Part shown: piece after piece, positions 8,792 to 19,259 of the stretch
Position numbering within the stretch: position 1 is the first letter of the stretch
How the letters are laid out: each line of letters starts with the position of its first letter
Assembly (NCBI RefSeq): GCF_003205205.1
Contig: NZ_QJRL01000011.1
Span: forward strand, 93,907 to 157,906
Source of the DNA: Pseudomonas sp. LB-090624
GTDB lineage: Bacteria; Pseudomonadota; Gammaproteobacteria; Pseudomonadales; Pseudomonadaceae
Direction: 5' to 3'
DNA length: 64,000 nt
Translations under genes and position numbers: made by a program
The notes under the pieces: model-generated
What the model saw: the letters and a program-made list of their open reading frames with translations, nothing else
Told to the model about the DNA's origin: nothing
Databases searched by the model: none

Positions 8792-9700
8792 TTAGGGCCG
8801 CTCGTCCACACCTTCAGCCTTGACCGGCGGGATCAGGTCTTCGCTGTTCAGGTTCAGCCAGATCAGTACCACGTTGGCGATGTAGATCGACGAGTAGGTA
8901 CCGGCCAGAACACCGATGAACAGTGCCAGCGAGAAGCCGAACAGGTTGTCGCCACCGAAGAACAGCAGCGCGGCAATTGCCAGCAAGGTCGAAACCGAAG
9001 TGGCGATGGTGCGCAGCAAGGTCTGGGTGGTGGACACGTTGATGTTTTCGATCAACGAAGCCTTGCGCATGACGCGGAAGTTTTCACGTACCCGGTCGAA
9101 CACGACGATGGTGTCGTTCAGCGAGTAGCCAATGATCGCCAGCACCGCGGCCAGCACCGTCAGGTCGAAGGTGATCTGGAAGAACGACAGGATACCCAGG
9201 GTCACCACGACGTCGTGGATCAGCGAAATGATCGCACCCACGGCGAACTTCCACTGGAAGCGGAATGCCAGGTAGATGAGGATGCCGCCCAAGGCCAGGA
9301 GCATGCCCATGCCACCCTGGTCGCGCAGTTCTTCACCCACCTGCGGGCCGACAAACTCGACCCGCTTGACTGTGGCAGGGTTGTCACCCCCGGCCTTTTG
9401 CAGCGCAGCAGCGACCTTGTTGCCCAACTGCGGGTCATCGCCCGGCATGCGCACCAGCAAGTCAGTGGTAGCGCCAAAACTCTGCACTACCGCCTCGTGG
9501 AAACCGGAGTCGACCAGCTCGGCACGCACCGCCTTGAGGTCGGCCGGGCGCTCGTAAGTCAGCTCGATCAGCGTACCGCCGGTGAAGTCCAGGCCAAAGT
9601 TCAGGCCCTTCTGCCACCAGCTGAACAGCGCCAGTACGGTGAGGAGCACGGTAATGGCGAACGCGACATTGCGCACGCCCATGAAGTTGATGGTTTTCAT
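8792..9700 (-). CDS. secF: Protein translocase subunit SecF
   Basis: 302 residues from ATG 9700, with a GGGAGC ribosome site, giving M-K-T-I-N-F-M-G. It has six membrane segments with a periplasmic loop between the first two, and the D-F-T-G-G motif (G-L-D-F-T-G-G-T-L-I-E) near the first loop. SecDF uses the proton gradient to pull exported proteins through SecYEG on the periplasmic side. It starts 10 bases after the secD stop, as partner subunits commonly do. Confidence 0.97.
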   Translation of the reverse strand: MKTINFMGVRNVAFAITVLLTVLALFSWWQKGLNFGLDFTGGTLIELTYERPADLKAVRAELVDSGFHEAVVQSFGATTDLLVRMPGDDPQLGNKVAAALQKAGGDNPATVKRVEFVGPQVGEELRDQGGMGMLLALGGILIYLAFRFQWKFAVGAIISLIHDVVVTLGILSFFQITFDLTVLAAVLAIIGYSLNDTIVVFDRVRENFRVMRKASLIENINVSTTQTLLRTIATSVSTLLAIAALLFFGGDNLFGFSLALFIGVLAGTYSSIYIANVVLIWLNLNSEDLIPPVKAEGVDERP

Positions 9701-9710
9701 CGCAGCTCCC

Positions 9711-11573
9711 TCAAACCCACAGCTTCTTGATGTCACGCCCGCCGCAGGTCAGGTTGACCATTGCGCGGGTCACCATGACGGCGGTGAACATCGAGGTGAA
9801 AATCCCGAGGGACATGGTAACCGCAAAGCCTTTGACCGGGCCGGTACCCATGGCGAACAGGATACCGCCGACCAGCAGGCTGGTCAGGTTGGCGTCGATG
9901 ATCGCGGTGTACGCACGGTTGAAGCCTTCGTGGATGGCACGCTGCACCGACATGCCGGCTTTCAGCTCCTCGCGGATACGCGAGAAGATCAGCACGTTGG
10001 CGTCCACTGCCATACCCATGGTCAGCACGATACCGGCAATACCCGGCAGTGTCAGGGTAGCACCCAGCAGCGACATCAACGCCAGCAGCAGGACCATGTT
10101 GCCCGCCAGAGCGATGGTGGCGATCACGCCGAAGCCGCGATAGATGGCGATGATGAACAGCGAGACGAACAGCATGCCCCACAGCGACGCATCGATACCT
10201 TTGGTGATGTTGTCAGCACCCAGGCTTGGGCCAATGGTACGTTCTTCAGCGAAGTACATCGGCGCGGCCAGGCCACCGGCACGCAGCAGCAGAGCCAGCT
10301 CGGACGATTCACCCTGGCCGTTCAGGCCGGTGATGCGGAACTGGCTGCCAAGTGGCGACTGGATGGTCGCCAGGCTGATGATCTTCTTCTCTTCGACGAA
10401 GCTTTGTACGGCAACGTCCTTCTCGACGCCGTCGACGGTTTGCTTCACGTAGCGGGTAACCGGCTTCTGCTCGATGAAGATTACCGCCATGCTGCGGCCG
10501 ACGTTGCTGCGCGTTGCGCGGCTCATCAGCTCGCCACCGTGGCCATCCAGGCGAATGTTCACCTGCGGGCGGCCGTGTTCGTCGAAGCTGGCCTGGGCGT
10601 CGGTAACCTGGTCACCGGTGATGATCAGGCCCCGCTCGACCGCGGCAGAGCGGCCGCCTTCACGGAACTCGAACACTTCGGTGGTGGCTTTGGATGCACC
10701 TGGCTCAGCACCGAAGCGGAACTCCAGGTTGGCAGTTTTACCGAGGATACGCTTGGCTTCGGCAGTGTCCTGCACGCCTGGCAGCTCGACCACGATACGG
10801 TTGGCGCCCTGGCGCTGTACCAGCGGCTCGGCCACGCCCAGCTCGTTGACGCGGTTGCGCACAGTGGTGAGGTTCTGCTTGATCGAGTATTCGCGGATCT
10901 CGGCGACTTTTGCCTGGGTCAGCGCCAGACGCAGCACCGCGAGCTCGTTGCGGTCGGTGGTGGTCAGGTCGAAATCATTGAAATTCTTGCGGATCAGGGC
11001 ACGTGCCTGTTCGCGGGTGGCATCGTCAGCGAAGCCCAGCATGATGCCGCCATCCTGCTGAGGCAGGCTGCGGTAGCGGACGCGCTCTTTGCGCAGCAAG
11101 GTCTTGACCTCGCCTTCGTAGACTTTCATGCGGGCAGTCATGGCCTTGTCCATGTCCACTTCCAGCAGGAAGTGCACACCACCGGACAGGTCCAGGCCCA
11201 GCTTCATGGGGCTCGCACCCAGGTTACGCAGCCATTGCGGGGTCGTCTGGGCCAGGTTCAGGGCCACGACGTAATCATCGCCCAGTGCCTTGCGCACAAC
11301 ATCCTTGGCTGGCAGCTGGTCTTCCTGGTTGGTCAGGCGGATCAGCCCGCTGCCCTTCTCGCCCAGGCTCGCGCCCTTGACCGCGATTTTGGCATCGACC
11401 AGCGCCTTGCTGACGCGATCGAGGTCGGCCTGGTTTACCTGCAGCGCCGAGCTGGCACCACTGATCTGCACCGCCGGGTCATCCGGGTAGAGGTTGGGAG
11501 CGGAATAAATGAAACCGACCACCAGTACCAGCACGATCAGTGCATATTTCCACAGAGGGTATTTGTTCAGCAT
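9711..11573 (-). CDS. secD: Protein translocase subunit SecD
   Basis: 620 residues from ATG 11573 (an adjoining GTG at 11576 would add one residue). One N-terminal membrane segment is followed by a large periplasmic region with the D-L-S-G-G-V-H-F motif, then five C-terminal membrane segments including the conserved G-M-A-V-D-A-N-V-L-I-F. It pairs with SecF and YajC in the Sec accessory complex. Confidence 0.97.
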   Translation of the reverse strand: MLNKYPLWKYALIVLVLVVGFIYSAPNLYPDDPAVQISGASSALQVNQADLDRVSKALVDAKIAVKGASLGEKGSGLIRLTNQEDQLPAKDVVRKALGDDYVVALNLAQTTPQWLRNLGASPMKLGLDLSGGVHFLLEVDMDKAMTARMKVYEGEVKTLLRKERVRYRSLPQQDGGIMLGFADDATREQARALIRKNFNDFDLTTTDRNELAVLRLALTQAKVAEIREYSIKQNLTTVRNRVNELGVAEPLVQRQGANRIVVELPGVQDTAEAKRILGKTANLEFRFGAEPGASKATTEVFEFREGGRSAAVERGLIITGDQVTDAQASFDEHGRPQVNIRLDGHGGELMSRATRSNVGRSMAVIFIEQKPVTRYVKQTVDGVEKDVAVQSFVEEKKIISLATIQSPLGSQFRITGLNGQGESSELALLLRAGGLAAPMYFAEERTIGPSLGADNITKGIDASLWGMLFVSLFIIAIYRGFGVIATIALAGNMVLLLALMSLLGATLTLPGIAGIVLTMGMAVDANVLIFSRIREELKAGMSVQRAIHEGFNRAYTAIIDANLTSLLVGGILFAMGTGPVKGFAVTMSLGIFTSMFTAVMVTRAMVNLTCGGRDIKKLWV

Positions 11574-11636
11574 CACGCCGCCCGTTCAAGACGCGGGGCG
11601 CGTTGCGCGCCCCGACTGGAAAATAAAACCGGTAAC

Positions 11637-11972
11637 TCAGATAGCCTTGAGCGTACCTTTTGGCAGGGTCGCAGCGATCGCGCCCTTCTGGAACTTCAGC
11701 TCGACAGTGTCCGACACTTCCAGAACCACGAAGTCATCGGAAACCTTGACGATCTTGCCGGCGATACCGCCGTTGGTGACAACTTCGTCACCTTTCTGCA
11801 AGTTGCTCAGCAGGTTCTTCTGCTCTTTGGCACGTTTGGCCTGCGGGCGCCAGATCATCAGGTAGAAGATGACCAGGAAACCGACCAGGAAAATCCACTC
11901 GAAGCCGGTGCCGGCTGGGCCAGCGGCAGGTGCTGCAGCGTCCGCGTATGCGGCGGGGATCAAGAAGCTCAT
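11637..11972 (-). CDS. yajC: Sec translocase accessory subunit YajC
   Basis: 111 residues. A short N-terminal Ala/Gly-rich segment leads into a single membrane helix (W-I-F-L-V-G-F-L-V-I-F-Y-L-M-I-W) followed by R-P-Q-A-K-R and a cytoplasmic domain with G-D-E-V-V-T-N-G-G-I-A-G-K-I, all typical of YajC. It precedes secD, as in most gammaproteobacteria. Confidence 0.97.
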   Translation of the reverse strand: MSFLIPAAYADAAAPAAGPAGTGFEWIFLVGFLVIFYLMIWRPQAKRAKEQKNLLSNLQKGDEVVTNGGIAGKIVKVSDDFVVLEVSDTVELKFQKGAIAATLPKGTLKAI

Positions 11973-12014
11973 TGGGCACTCCTAATGTAATTTTCTAATA
12001 ATGGATGCAAACAG

Positions 12015-14194
<2,180 letters not shown>

Positions 14195-14261
14195 GATGAT
14201 GTTCGGTTCGGCAGGGCCGAGAAGTTTAGCCCAATGTGTGAAAATTGACCATGAAAGCCGA

Positions 14262-14290
14262 TTGACCGACCAGCGGCACCTCTCTATACT
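14262..14290 (+). promoter_or_regulatory. Sigma70 promoter of tRNA-Leu
   Basis: TTGACC (14262-14267) and TATACT (14285-14290) are separated by 17 bases, and the tRNA begins ten bases later. This is close to consensus and well placed for a stable-RNA gene. Confidence 0.85.
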
Positions 14291-14299
14291 GCGCGCCAC

Positions 14300-14384
14300 G
14301 CCCTGATGGCGGAATTGGTAGACGCGGCGGATTCAAAATCCGTTTTCGAAAGGAGTGGGAGTTCGAGTCTCCCTCGGGGCACCA
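14300..14384 (+). tRNA. tRNA-Leu (anticodon CAA)
   Basis: 85 nt including an encoded CCA. The acceptor GCCCTGA pairs with TCGGGGC (one G-U). The anticodon stem GCGGA/TCCGT encloses loop TTCAAAA, giving anticodon CAA for UUG codons. A long variable arm and a T-loop GTTCGAGTC fit class II leucine tRNA. The downstream scarred region suggests its 3' end may have been an integration target. Confidence 0.97.
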
Positions 14385-14389
14385 ATCCG

Positions 14390-14422
14390 AGCCTGTAGAT
14401 CCCTGATCTACAGGCTTTTTTT
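14390..14422 (+). terminator. Intrinsic terminator after tRNA-Leu
   Basis: AGCCTGTAGAT and ATCTACAGGCT form an eleven-base-pair stem with a short loop, followed by seven Ts. Confidence 0.9.
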
Positions 14423-14546
14423 ATGCCTAAGGCGTAGTTTGGGCGTAACGCTGGCTGGTGCGATCCATGCCTGGCTAGCGGTCAGTAGGTCTTGAGCCTT
14501 TTTTTGGCTACACACTTAACAAGCATCGGCTTTCGAGGGTGTCACC

Positions 14547-14970
14547 ATGGATTGGAAGCAGTGCGTAGCAGCGCTCACCTCCTCGCTGGCTTGGCCGGTT
14601 GCCATCATTGTCGTGGTCTTTGCCTTGAAGAAGCACGTCGTACAGCTCTTACCCACGATCCGCAGCCTGAAGTATGGCGACCTCGAGATAGATCTTGAGG
14701 ACAAGCTGAAAGCTGTTCAGGAAGAGCTCTCATCCAGCACTGTTGTGCTAAACGCCCCCCGTCACATCTGCCCTTCCAGCTGAAACAGCCCTGTTAGCCT
14801 CAATCTCACCTAGAGCGGCGATCATGCATTCCTGGCTCGAAGTGGAGTCGGCACTTAATAAGCTCATAGCGGTCCTGTCCTGGGAATTCGCCCCGAAGTA
14901 CTCCAGCTACCAGTACAAGCTGAAAACGCGCAAAAACAATGGGTACATCAACGACCTCAACGAGTCTGTA
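14547..14970 (+). pseudogene. Frameshifted, truncated membrane-anchored hypothetical protein
   Basis: A GAGGG ribosome site and ATG 14547 open a frame coding a membrane helix (W-P-V-A-I-I-V-V-V-F-A-L) and an acidic, probably coiled stretch. This frame stops at 14783. Reading in the +1 frame from a run of six Cs (14755-14760) continues smoothly as V-T-S-A-L-P-A-E-T-A-L-L into H-S-W-L-E-V-E-S-A-L-N-K-L and on to about 14970. With five Cs the two halves would be one protein, so one base was gained or misread. The 3' end is then lost where IS66 sequence begins. I do not recognise the family; an independent short gene is the less likely reading. Confidence 0.6.
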
Positions 14971-14972
14971 CG

Positions 14973-15431
14973 GGCAGGAGAAGATCGGCCGAACAAGCGC
15001 TGCACTCGATCAGCGGCTTGCACGAGATCGAGCGCCAGGCTCGGGACATGAGTGATGGAGATCGTTGGCGAATACGTCAGAAGTTGGCGGTACCGATTGG
15101 CAAAACAATGCATGACTGGATGTTGGCCCAGCGCGACTTGGTGCCCAATGGATCGGCCACGGCCAAAGCGCTCGACTACAGCCCCATCGACAACAATCAG
15201 GTCGAGAACCAAATACGGCCATGGGCGCTCGGGCGTTCGAACTGGCTGTTTGCCGGGTCGCTGCGCAGTGGTAAACGGGCGGCTGCAATCATGAGCCTGA
15301 TCCAGTCGGCGCGTATGAATAGGCATGATCCGTATGCCTATCTCAAAGATGTGCTGACGCGGCTGCCCACGCAGTGGGCCAGTGAGATCACTGATTTATT
15401 GCCGCATAAGTGGGTAAATAGGCTGGAATAA
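14973..15431 (+). mobile_element. Remnant of an IS66-family transposase (C-terminal part)
   Basis: From about 14973 the frame ending at 15431 reads like the C terminus of the IS66 transposase TnpC: L-H-E-I-E-R-Q-A, then H-D-W-M-L-A-Q-R, N-G-S-A-T-A-K-A-L-D-Y-S, then P-I-D-N-N-Q-V-E-N-Q-I-R-P-W-A-L-G-R and the S-L-I-Q-S-A-R region. The stretch normally lying between D-Y-S and P-I-D-N-N (about 15 residues, including the R-Y-L-D-D region) is missing, an in-frame deletion. No N-terminal domain, tnpA/tnpB or terminal repeats are visible, so it is a dead fragment. Confidence 0.8.
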
Positions 15432-15433
15432 TC

Positions 15434-15883
15434 CTACAGCCGCTTCTCCATAACGATGGTGCGTTCCGCCCCATGAAACTCGTCGCGGATTCTCTGATAA
15501 CCCAACGCGGTATAAAACCTTTCAGCTGTAATCGACGATGGCACACGTACAGCTCCAACTCCTGCGCTGGCAGCAGTTGTATGAATGACATCCATCAAAT
15601 GCCGCCCGATACCGCCTTTCTGGTGAGCTGGGTCAACGAAAACACTTCTGACGACGTCACCGTCGAGACCGGCAGTGCCAATAATGTTTTCGCCCAATAA
15701 GGCTACGAAGACCCTACGCTTCGTAAGCTGTGTGGTGATGGCTTCAGGAGAAAAGCTCTGCTCAACCTGAGCGATCACATCAGGCGGATAGTCCTGTGAA
15801 TTTGACTCACGCAGGGCGGCTATAACTACGCGGCTTATCGCTGCTGCATCTCTGCTCGTGGCGGGACGAACGTGGCATTCCAT
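15434..15883 (-). CDS. GNAT family N-acetyltransferase
   Basis: 149 residues with the GNAT acetyl-CoA loop (V-R-S-V-F-V-D-P-A-H-Q-K-G-G-I-G-R-H-L-M) and the C-terminal A-E-R-F-Y-T-A-L-G-Y motif. It belongs to the small stand-alone GNAT type; the substrate is unknown. Its stop lies two bases from the end of the IS66 remnant on the opposite strand, so the element ends right against this gene and may have trimmed its downstream region. Confidence 0.85.
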   Translation of the reverse strand: MECHVRPATSRDAAAISRVVIAALRESNSQDYPPDVIAQVEQSFSPEAITTQLTKRRVFVALLGENIIGTAGLDGDVVRSVFVDPAHQKGGIGRHLMDVIHTTAASAGVGAVRVPSSITAERFYTALGYQRIRDEFHGAERTIVMEKRL

Positions 15884-16535
15884 GCTGAGACCTCAATCCT
15901 AAAGGATTACAGCTTAGCGCATCGCAATGTGCCTTCCCTGGCGCTTACACCTCACTGGCAGTCCCACGCATCCAGCATCTACCTTGCCCCGTCCAAACGT
16001 CACCAGTCATGGACGATACCAACAAGAAATATCAGTCGTAATGGTCGGTCAGGACGGAGCGCACACCCCTGTCCGAAGATGGCTTGTTCCGAATCAAGGG
16101 CATCAAGCAGATAGCTAACGGCTGCGCCATCCCCCTTAACTTGGTGTCAACGGACGGTGATCGGAAATTCACGCTCTATAACCCGTGGTGGCAACAGAAT
16201 CCTTGGGGTAGGGCAATGCGGTGTGCCATCTGATTTTGGAATATTTTCGGTTCTATTGTTTTCCCTGTGTCTCTCCTGCCCTATCTGCAATACTCAATCC
16301 CAGCGCGTGATTTTAAGCAGACTTTTAATGGCTTTCAGCACGCGCTGTTAGTGCGTCCAACTAGGACTGGCGAGACACTCTGACCCGAGCGCTGGCCATG
16401 AGCTTCTTTAGGCAAAAACAAGACAGCGATTAGAATATTTCTTCACGCCTGGCGGCCTGCGCCCCTCGCCGAGAAATGGGCTTTTGGCTGGCCAGAAAAA
16501 TACAATATAACTATGTTGCAGCTGGGGGCATGCTA
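15884..16535. other. Gene-poor accessory stretch
   Basis: About 650 bases with no convincing intact gene. It holds one decayed protein-like segment (16009-16233) and otherwise only short overlapping frames. Base composition swings from GC-rich to AT-rich towards 16400-16530, unlike the flanking core genes. Confidence 0.5.
16009..16233 (+). pseudogene. Possible decayed ORF with an in-frame stop
   Basis: In the frame of ATG 16009 ten codons are followed by a TAA (16039), after which 63 codons run open to a TGA at 16231. They read like real protein (for example L-S-E-D-G-L-F-R-I-K-G-I-K-Q-I and later L-N-L-V-S-T-D-G-D-R-K-F-T-L-Y-N-P-W-W). I do not recognise the family. It could equally be chance, so confidence is low. 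Confidence 0.3.
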
Positions 16536-17447
16536 ATGAAATTACTAAGAATGATTTCCTTCGTCTCACTGATGCTAGGTGCAGGGGTATGTTTAGCTGA
16601 CGAAACAGTCATTGCTACGGATATCCTAGGCCCCGAAGGTCCTTTAGTTATCGAAGGCAAGCTGTATTTCGTAGCGTGGGAAGGCTACCAGCTAATTCGC
16701 ATGGATGGCGATAAAAAAACGGTAATCAACAGCGATAAAAAGTGCAGCCAAAATGGGTTGGCACTCACTCAGAAAAATACGTTATTGCTGGCTTGTGATT
16801 CCGAACCTGGAGCCATTATCGAAACTGATCTTAATGGACAAGAAATCCGCCGTTGGGAGCAGGATGCAGATGGGCACCCCATGGCAGGGGGTGTTAACGA
16901 CATTGTAGTCACCAAAAATGGTGGCGCATATGCGACATTGACTGGCCCTGGCGGCCCCCAAGCCCCTGTCGTCGGTAAAATTCTATACCTGGCACCAGGC
17001 TCAAGTCAGTGGACACTGGTTGCGGATTACCTTAACCACGCGAACGGCGTCGCAATTTCTCCAGATCAAAAAACACTGTATGTTACTGAAACATTTGGCA
17101 ATACCATCAAGAAATTCAACATCAGTGATAATGGCTCCTTAACAGATCGCGCCAATTTTGCCTTCCTCAATCTCCTCACTAATGACGCTACTAAATCCAT
17201 TGCCCTAGGGCCTGACAGCATGAAGATTGACCGCACAGGTAATATCTATGTGGCGCAATGGAAAGGTTCGAAAATTCTCAAAATTTCTCCTGAAGGGGTA
17301 TTGCTGCACCAGTTTGACATTGCCAGTGGCGATGGAACGACGAATGTTGCCTTCGATGCGGACGAGAAGTATATGTACGTGACGGTTGTGAAAGACACTA
17401 CAGACCCCAAATACACTGGCTCAGTGGTGCGCATACCAAAAATCTAA
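16536..17447 (+). CDS. Exported SMP-30/gluconolactonase-like beta-propeller protein
   Basis: 303 residues if the ATG at 16536 is used; GGGGG lies about eight bases before it, and the protein then starts with a signal peptide (K-L-L-R-M-I-S-F-V-S-L-M-L-G-A-G-V-C-L-A, cleavage before D-E-T). The repeated blades (G-P-E-G-P-L, N-G-L-A-L, G-G-V-N-D-I-V, N-H-A-N-G-V-A-I-S-P-D, L-G-P-D-S-M-K-I) are those of the SMP-30/gluconolactonase/LRE-like superfamily, a six-bladed calcium-dependent lactonase fold. Substrate unknown; periplasmic location is inferred. It is visibly AT-richer than its neighbours, suggesting horizontal acquisition. Confidence 0.75.
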   Translation: MKLLRMISFVSLMLGAGVCLADETVIATDILGPEGPLVIEGKLYFVAWEGYQLIRMDGDKKTVINSDKKCSQNGLALTQKNTLLLACDSEPGAIIETDLNGQEIRRWEQDADGHPMAGGVNDIVVTKNGGAYATLTGPGGPQAPVVGKILYLAPGSSQWTLVADYLNHANGVAISPDQKTLYVTETFGNTIKKFNISDNGSLTDRANFAFLNLLTNDATKSIALGPDSMKIDRTGNIYVAQWKGSKILKISPEGVLLHQFDIASGDGTTNVAFDADEKYMYVTVVKDTTDPKYTGSVVRIPKI

Positions 17448-17577
17448 CTTTAAGACGATTTGGTCATTGACCTTGCTGGTTGCTTAGATCCATGAGCGAC
17501 CTCATTGCCTAAAGCGACGGTGCCCGATCACCCTAGCTGTATGGAAGTGGCGTTGTTTACAGGGGGCTATCGCCAAT

Positions 17578-17611
17578 GGGGGGACACAGTTCAAGTCCCG
17601 CTCAGGCACCA
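17578..17611 (+). other. Degenerate tRNA 3'-end fragment (possible attachment-site relic)
   Basis: The sequence ends AGTTCAAGTCCCGCTCAGGCACCA: a T-loop (TTCAAGT), a T-stem 3' strand, an almost complete acceptor 3' strand and an encoded CCA. TCAG(G)GC would pair perfectly with GCCCTGA, the 5' acceptor strand of the tRNA-Leu at 14300, but one G is missing and the T-stem 5' strand is broken. No 5' half is present. It may be the displaced 3' end of tRNA-Leu after an integration, or a relic brought in by an element. Confidence 0.45.
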
Positions 17612-17618
17612 AGATCCC

Positions 17619-17649
17619 GAAAAAACCGACCTTATGGTCGGTTTTTTTT
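17619..17649 (+). terminator. Intrinsic terminator after the tRNA relic
   Basis: ACCGACC-TTAT-GGTCGGT with an upstream A-run and eight Ts. It lies eight bases after the CCA, the same arrangement as behind the intact tRNA-Leu. Confidence 0.85.
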
Positions 17650-17850
17650 CTGCCATTTCTTCATGAGCAGCCCCGCGCAGATTTGACGCCACCTCAATGA
17701 CCAGGCGGCCGGGAGCCATACCCGCATTCTATTGGCCGCACACATGGATAGCACTTAAGCTGTCATTCGTCGGATATATGCCGAAAGTATTGATGAGGTA
17801 GTGGCACTTAGCCATAGTTGCGCTCCCATTTCTCCACCCGTGTGTGAACC

Positions 17851-18531
17851 ATGAAAAAAATCGCGCCCTGCATGGCGGCAATGATGCTGCTCGGTGGGTG
17901 CAATGGAGTGCCAACGTCTTACGTTTCCGACCCTGTCTACAGCCAGGCTTTCGTGGTGACTTCCGGCGCCCCGCTGCCGATGTTGCTGATGGCAAGCGCT
18001 ATTCAGTGGAACGATGAATACGCCGTCACCGCCAAGCACACCCCTTTCCTGCGCAACGTGGTCCACGAGGGCCTCGGTGACGTGGTGTTCTTCAAACACA
18101 AGGCCAGCAACGTGCCGCACTGGCGCCAGTACGTACCTGGGGAAGCGGTGACGGCGGTAGGTTTCAACAGTTTCATGATGCCGATGCAGGGCAAGGGCCA
18201 TGCCTTGCCTTCGCTGGTGCGGCTTGAAGGTACGCCGGGCAGCGTCTTCTACTCGGTGCATGACGGCCCGATTACCAAGGGCATGTCGGGCGGGCCAGTC
18301 TTCGCCGATGACGGCCAGGTAGTGGGCATCAACGTTGCCATCATCCCCACCAGCGAAATCGACGCGGGCAAGCGCCCGGACCTGGCGGGCAAGGAGCGTA
18401 TCAGCGTATTCATGTCGTTCAACGAGATCGACAAGGAATGGCGGCGCTATCAGTACCAGTTGGCCAACAAGGCCAGGCCACGCGCGCCGGCTGCGGTGAA
18501 AGGCTACGTGGCAGTAGCGGCCAAGCCATGA
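17851..18531 (+). CDS. Trypsin-like serine protease lipoprotein
   Basis: 226 residues. A signal peptide ends in a lipobox, L-L-G-G-C with C17, so the protein should be membrane-tethered in the envelope. H63 (V-T-A-K-H) and S146 (G-M-S-G-G-P-V) look like the catalytic histidine and serine of the chymotrypsin fold; the acid is probably D77 in G-D-V-V-F. The chain is short and has no PDZ domain, unlike DegP/DegS. Target unknown. It stands alone, followed by a REP palindrome. Confidence 0.75.
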   Translation: MKKIAPCMAAMMLLGGCNGVPTSYVSDPVYSQAFVVTSGAPLPMLLMASAIQWNDEYAVTAKHTPFLRNVVHEGLGDVVFFKHKASNVPHWRQYVPGEAVTAVGFNSFMMPMQGKGHALPSLVRLEGTPGSVFYSVHDGPITKGMSGGPVFADDGQVVGINVAIIPTSEIDAGKRPDLAGKERISVFMSFNEIDKEWRRYQYQLANKARPRAPAAVKGYVAVAAKP

Positions 18532-18587
18532 GTTGAGTGGCAGGCCACCTATACGGATGCAAAGCGGCTTATGATGCAAGGCTGATG

Positions 18588-18618
18588 GCCTCTTCGCGCG
18601 GTTGACCCGCGAAGAGGC
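18588..18618. repeat. REP-type palindrome
   Basis: GCCTCTTCGCG and CGCGAAGAGGC form an eleven-base-pair stem around a nine-base loop, a typical P. putida-type REP core. Sitting 57 bases after the protease stop, it may also act as a transcript end. Confidence 0.7.
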
Positions 18619-18647
18619 GCGCCCAGCCCGCGCAAGAAGGATCTGCC

Positions 18648-19127
18648 ATGTACCTGACCCACCGCCCGATTCAGCCGGGCGACATCCCCGCCATCTGCAA
18701 CTTCCCGCAGGGCGCGGACGAGCTGTTCTATATGTTCCCCAAAGCCACCTACCCCCTCACCCCAGTCCAGCTGAGTGACGCCATCGCTCAACGCAGCGGC
18801 TCCACGGTGGTGGTAGACAAGGGCACGGTCCTGGCTTTCGCCAACTTTTACAAAGCCGAACACGGCGGCGTGTGTGCCCTGGGCAACGTCGTCGTGGCGC
18901 CCGCCGCCCGCGGCCGAGGCGTGGCGCGCTATCTGGTGACCGCCATGATCGACCTGGCCCGCCAGCAATACGCCGCCCGGGAGGTCTGGGTGTCATGCTT
19001 CAATCACAACACCGCAGGCTTGCTGCTCTATCCGCAACTGGGCTTCATACCGTTCGGTATCGAGGAGCGGCAGGCGTGGGATGGCACGCGGGTGGCGTTG
19101 GTGCAGATGAAGCAGCTGCTCAGCTAA
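18648..19127 (+). CDS. GNAT family N-acetyltransferase
   Basis: 159 residues from ATG 18648 with an AAGGA ribosome site. The acetyl-CoA binding segment is A-L-G-N-V-V-V-A-P-A-A-R-G-R-G-V-A-R-Y-L, and the C-terminal N-T-A-G-L-L-L-Y-P-Q-L-G-F motif confirms the GNAT fold. Substrate not predictable. It is probably a single-gene unit between REP and bestrophin genes. Confidence 0.88.
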   Translation: MYLTHRPIQPGDIPAICNFPQGADELFYMFPKATYPLTPVQLSDAIAQRSGSTVVVDKGTVLAFANFYKAEHGGVCALGNVVVAPAARGRGVARYLVTAMIDLARQQYAAREVWVSCFNHNTAGLLLYPQLGFIPFGIEERQAWDGTRVALVQMKQLLS

Positions 19128-19259
19128 CGGGCCCGGTCTAGCCGGGTCAGACTTATCTCATCATTTCAGCTTCTAAATTCCTTGCAACATTCGGCACCCG
19201 AACCTTCGGCGCCCCTCGACGTCCGATCCTGCATCCCCCGCGTTCCGAGGTACCCCCGC

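Larger units (their letters stand above)
17448..17850. other. Intergenic stretch with tRNA 3'-end relic
   Basis: No gene is supported. It contains a tRNA-like 3' end at 17578-17611 and a strong terminator. The remainder before the protease gene at 17851 carries no recognisable promoter. Confidence 0.5.

Noticed and set aside
9582..11990. 802-codon plus-strand frame over secD
   Set aside because: It mirrors secD/yajC on the other strand and its translation looks like antisense sequence.
17755..18579. 274-codon minus-strand frame over the protease gene
   Set aside because: Antisense shadow; the plus-strand frame has a lipobox and catalytic motifs.
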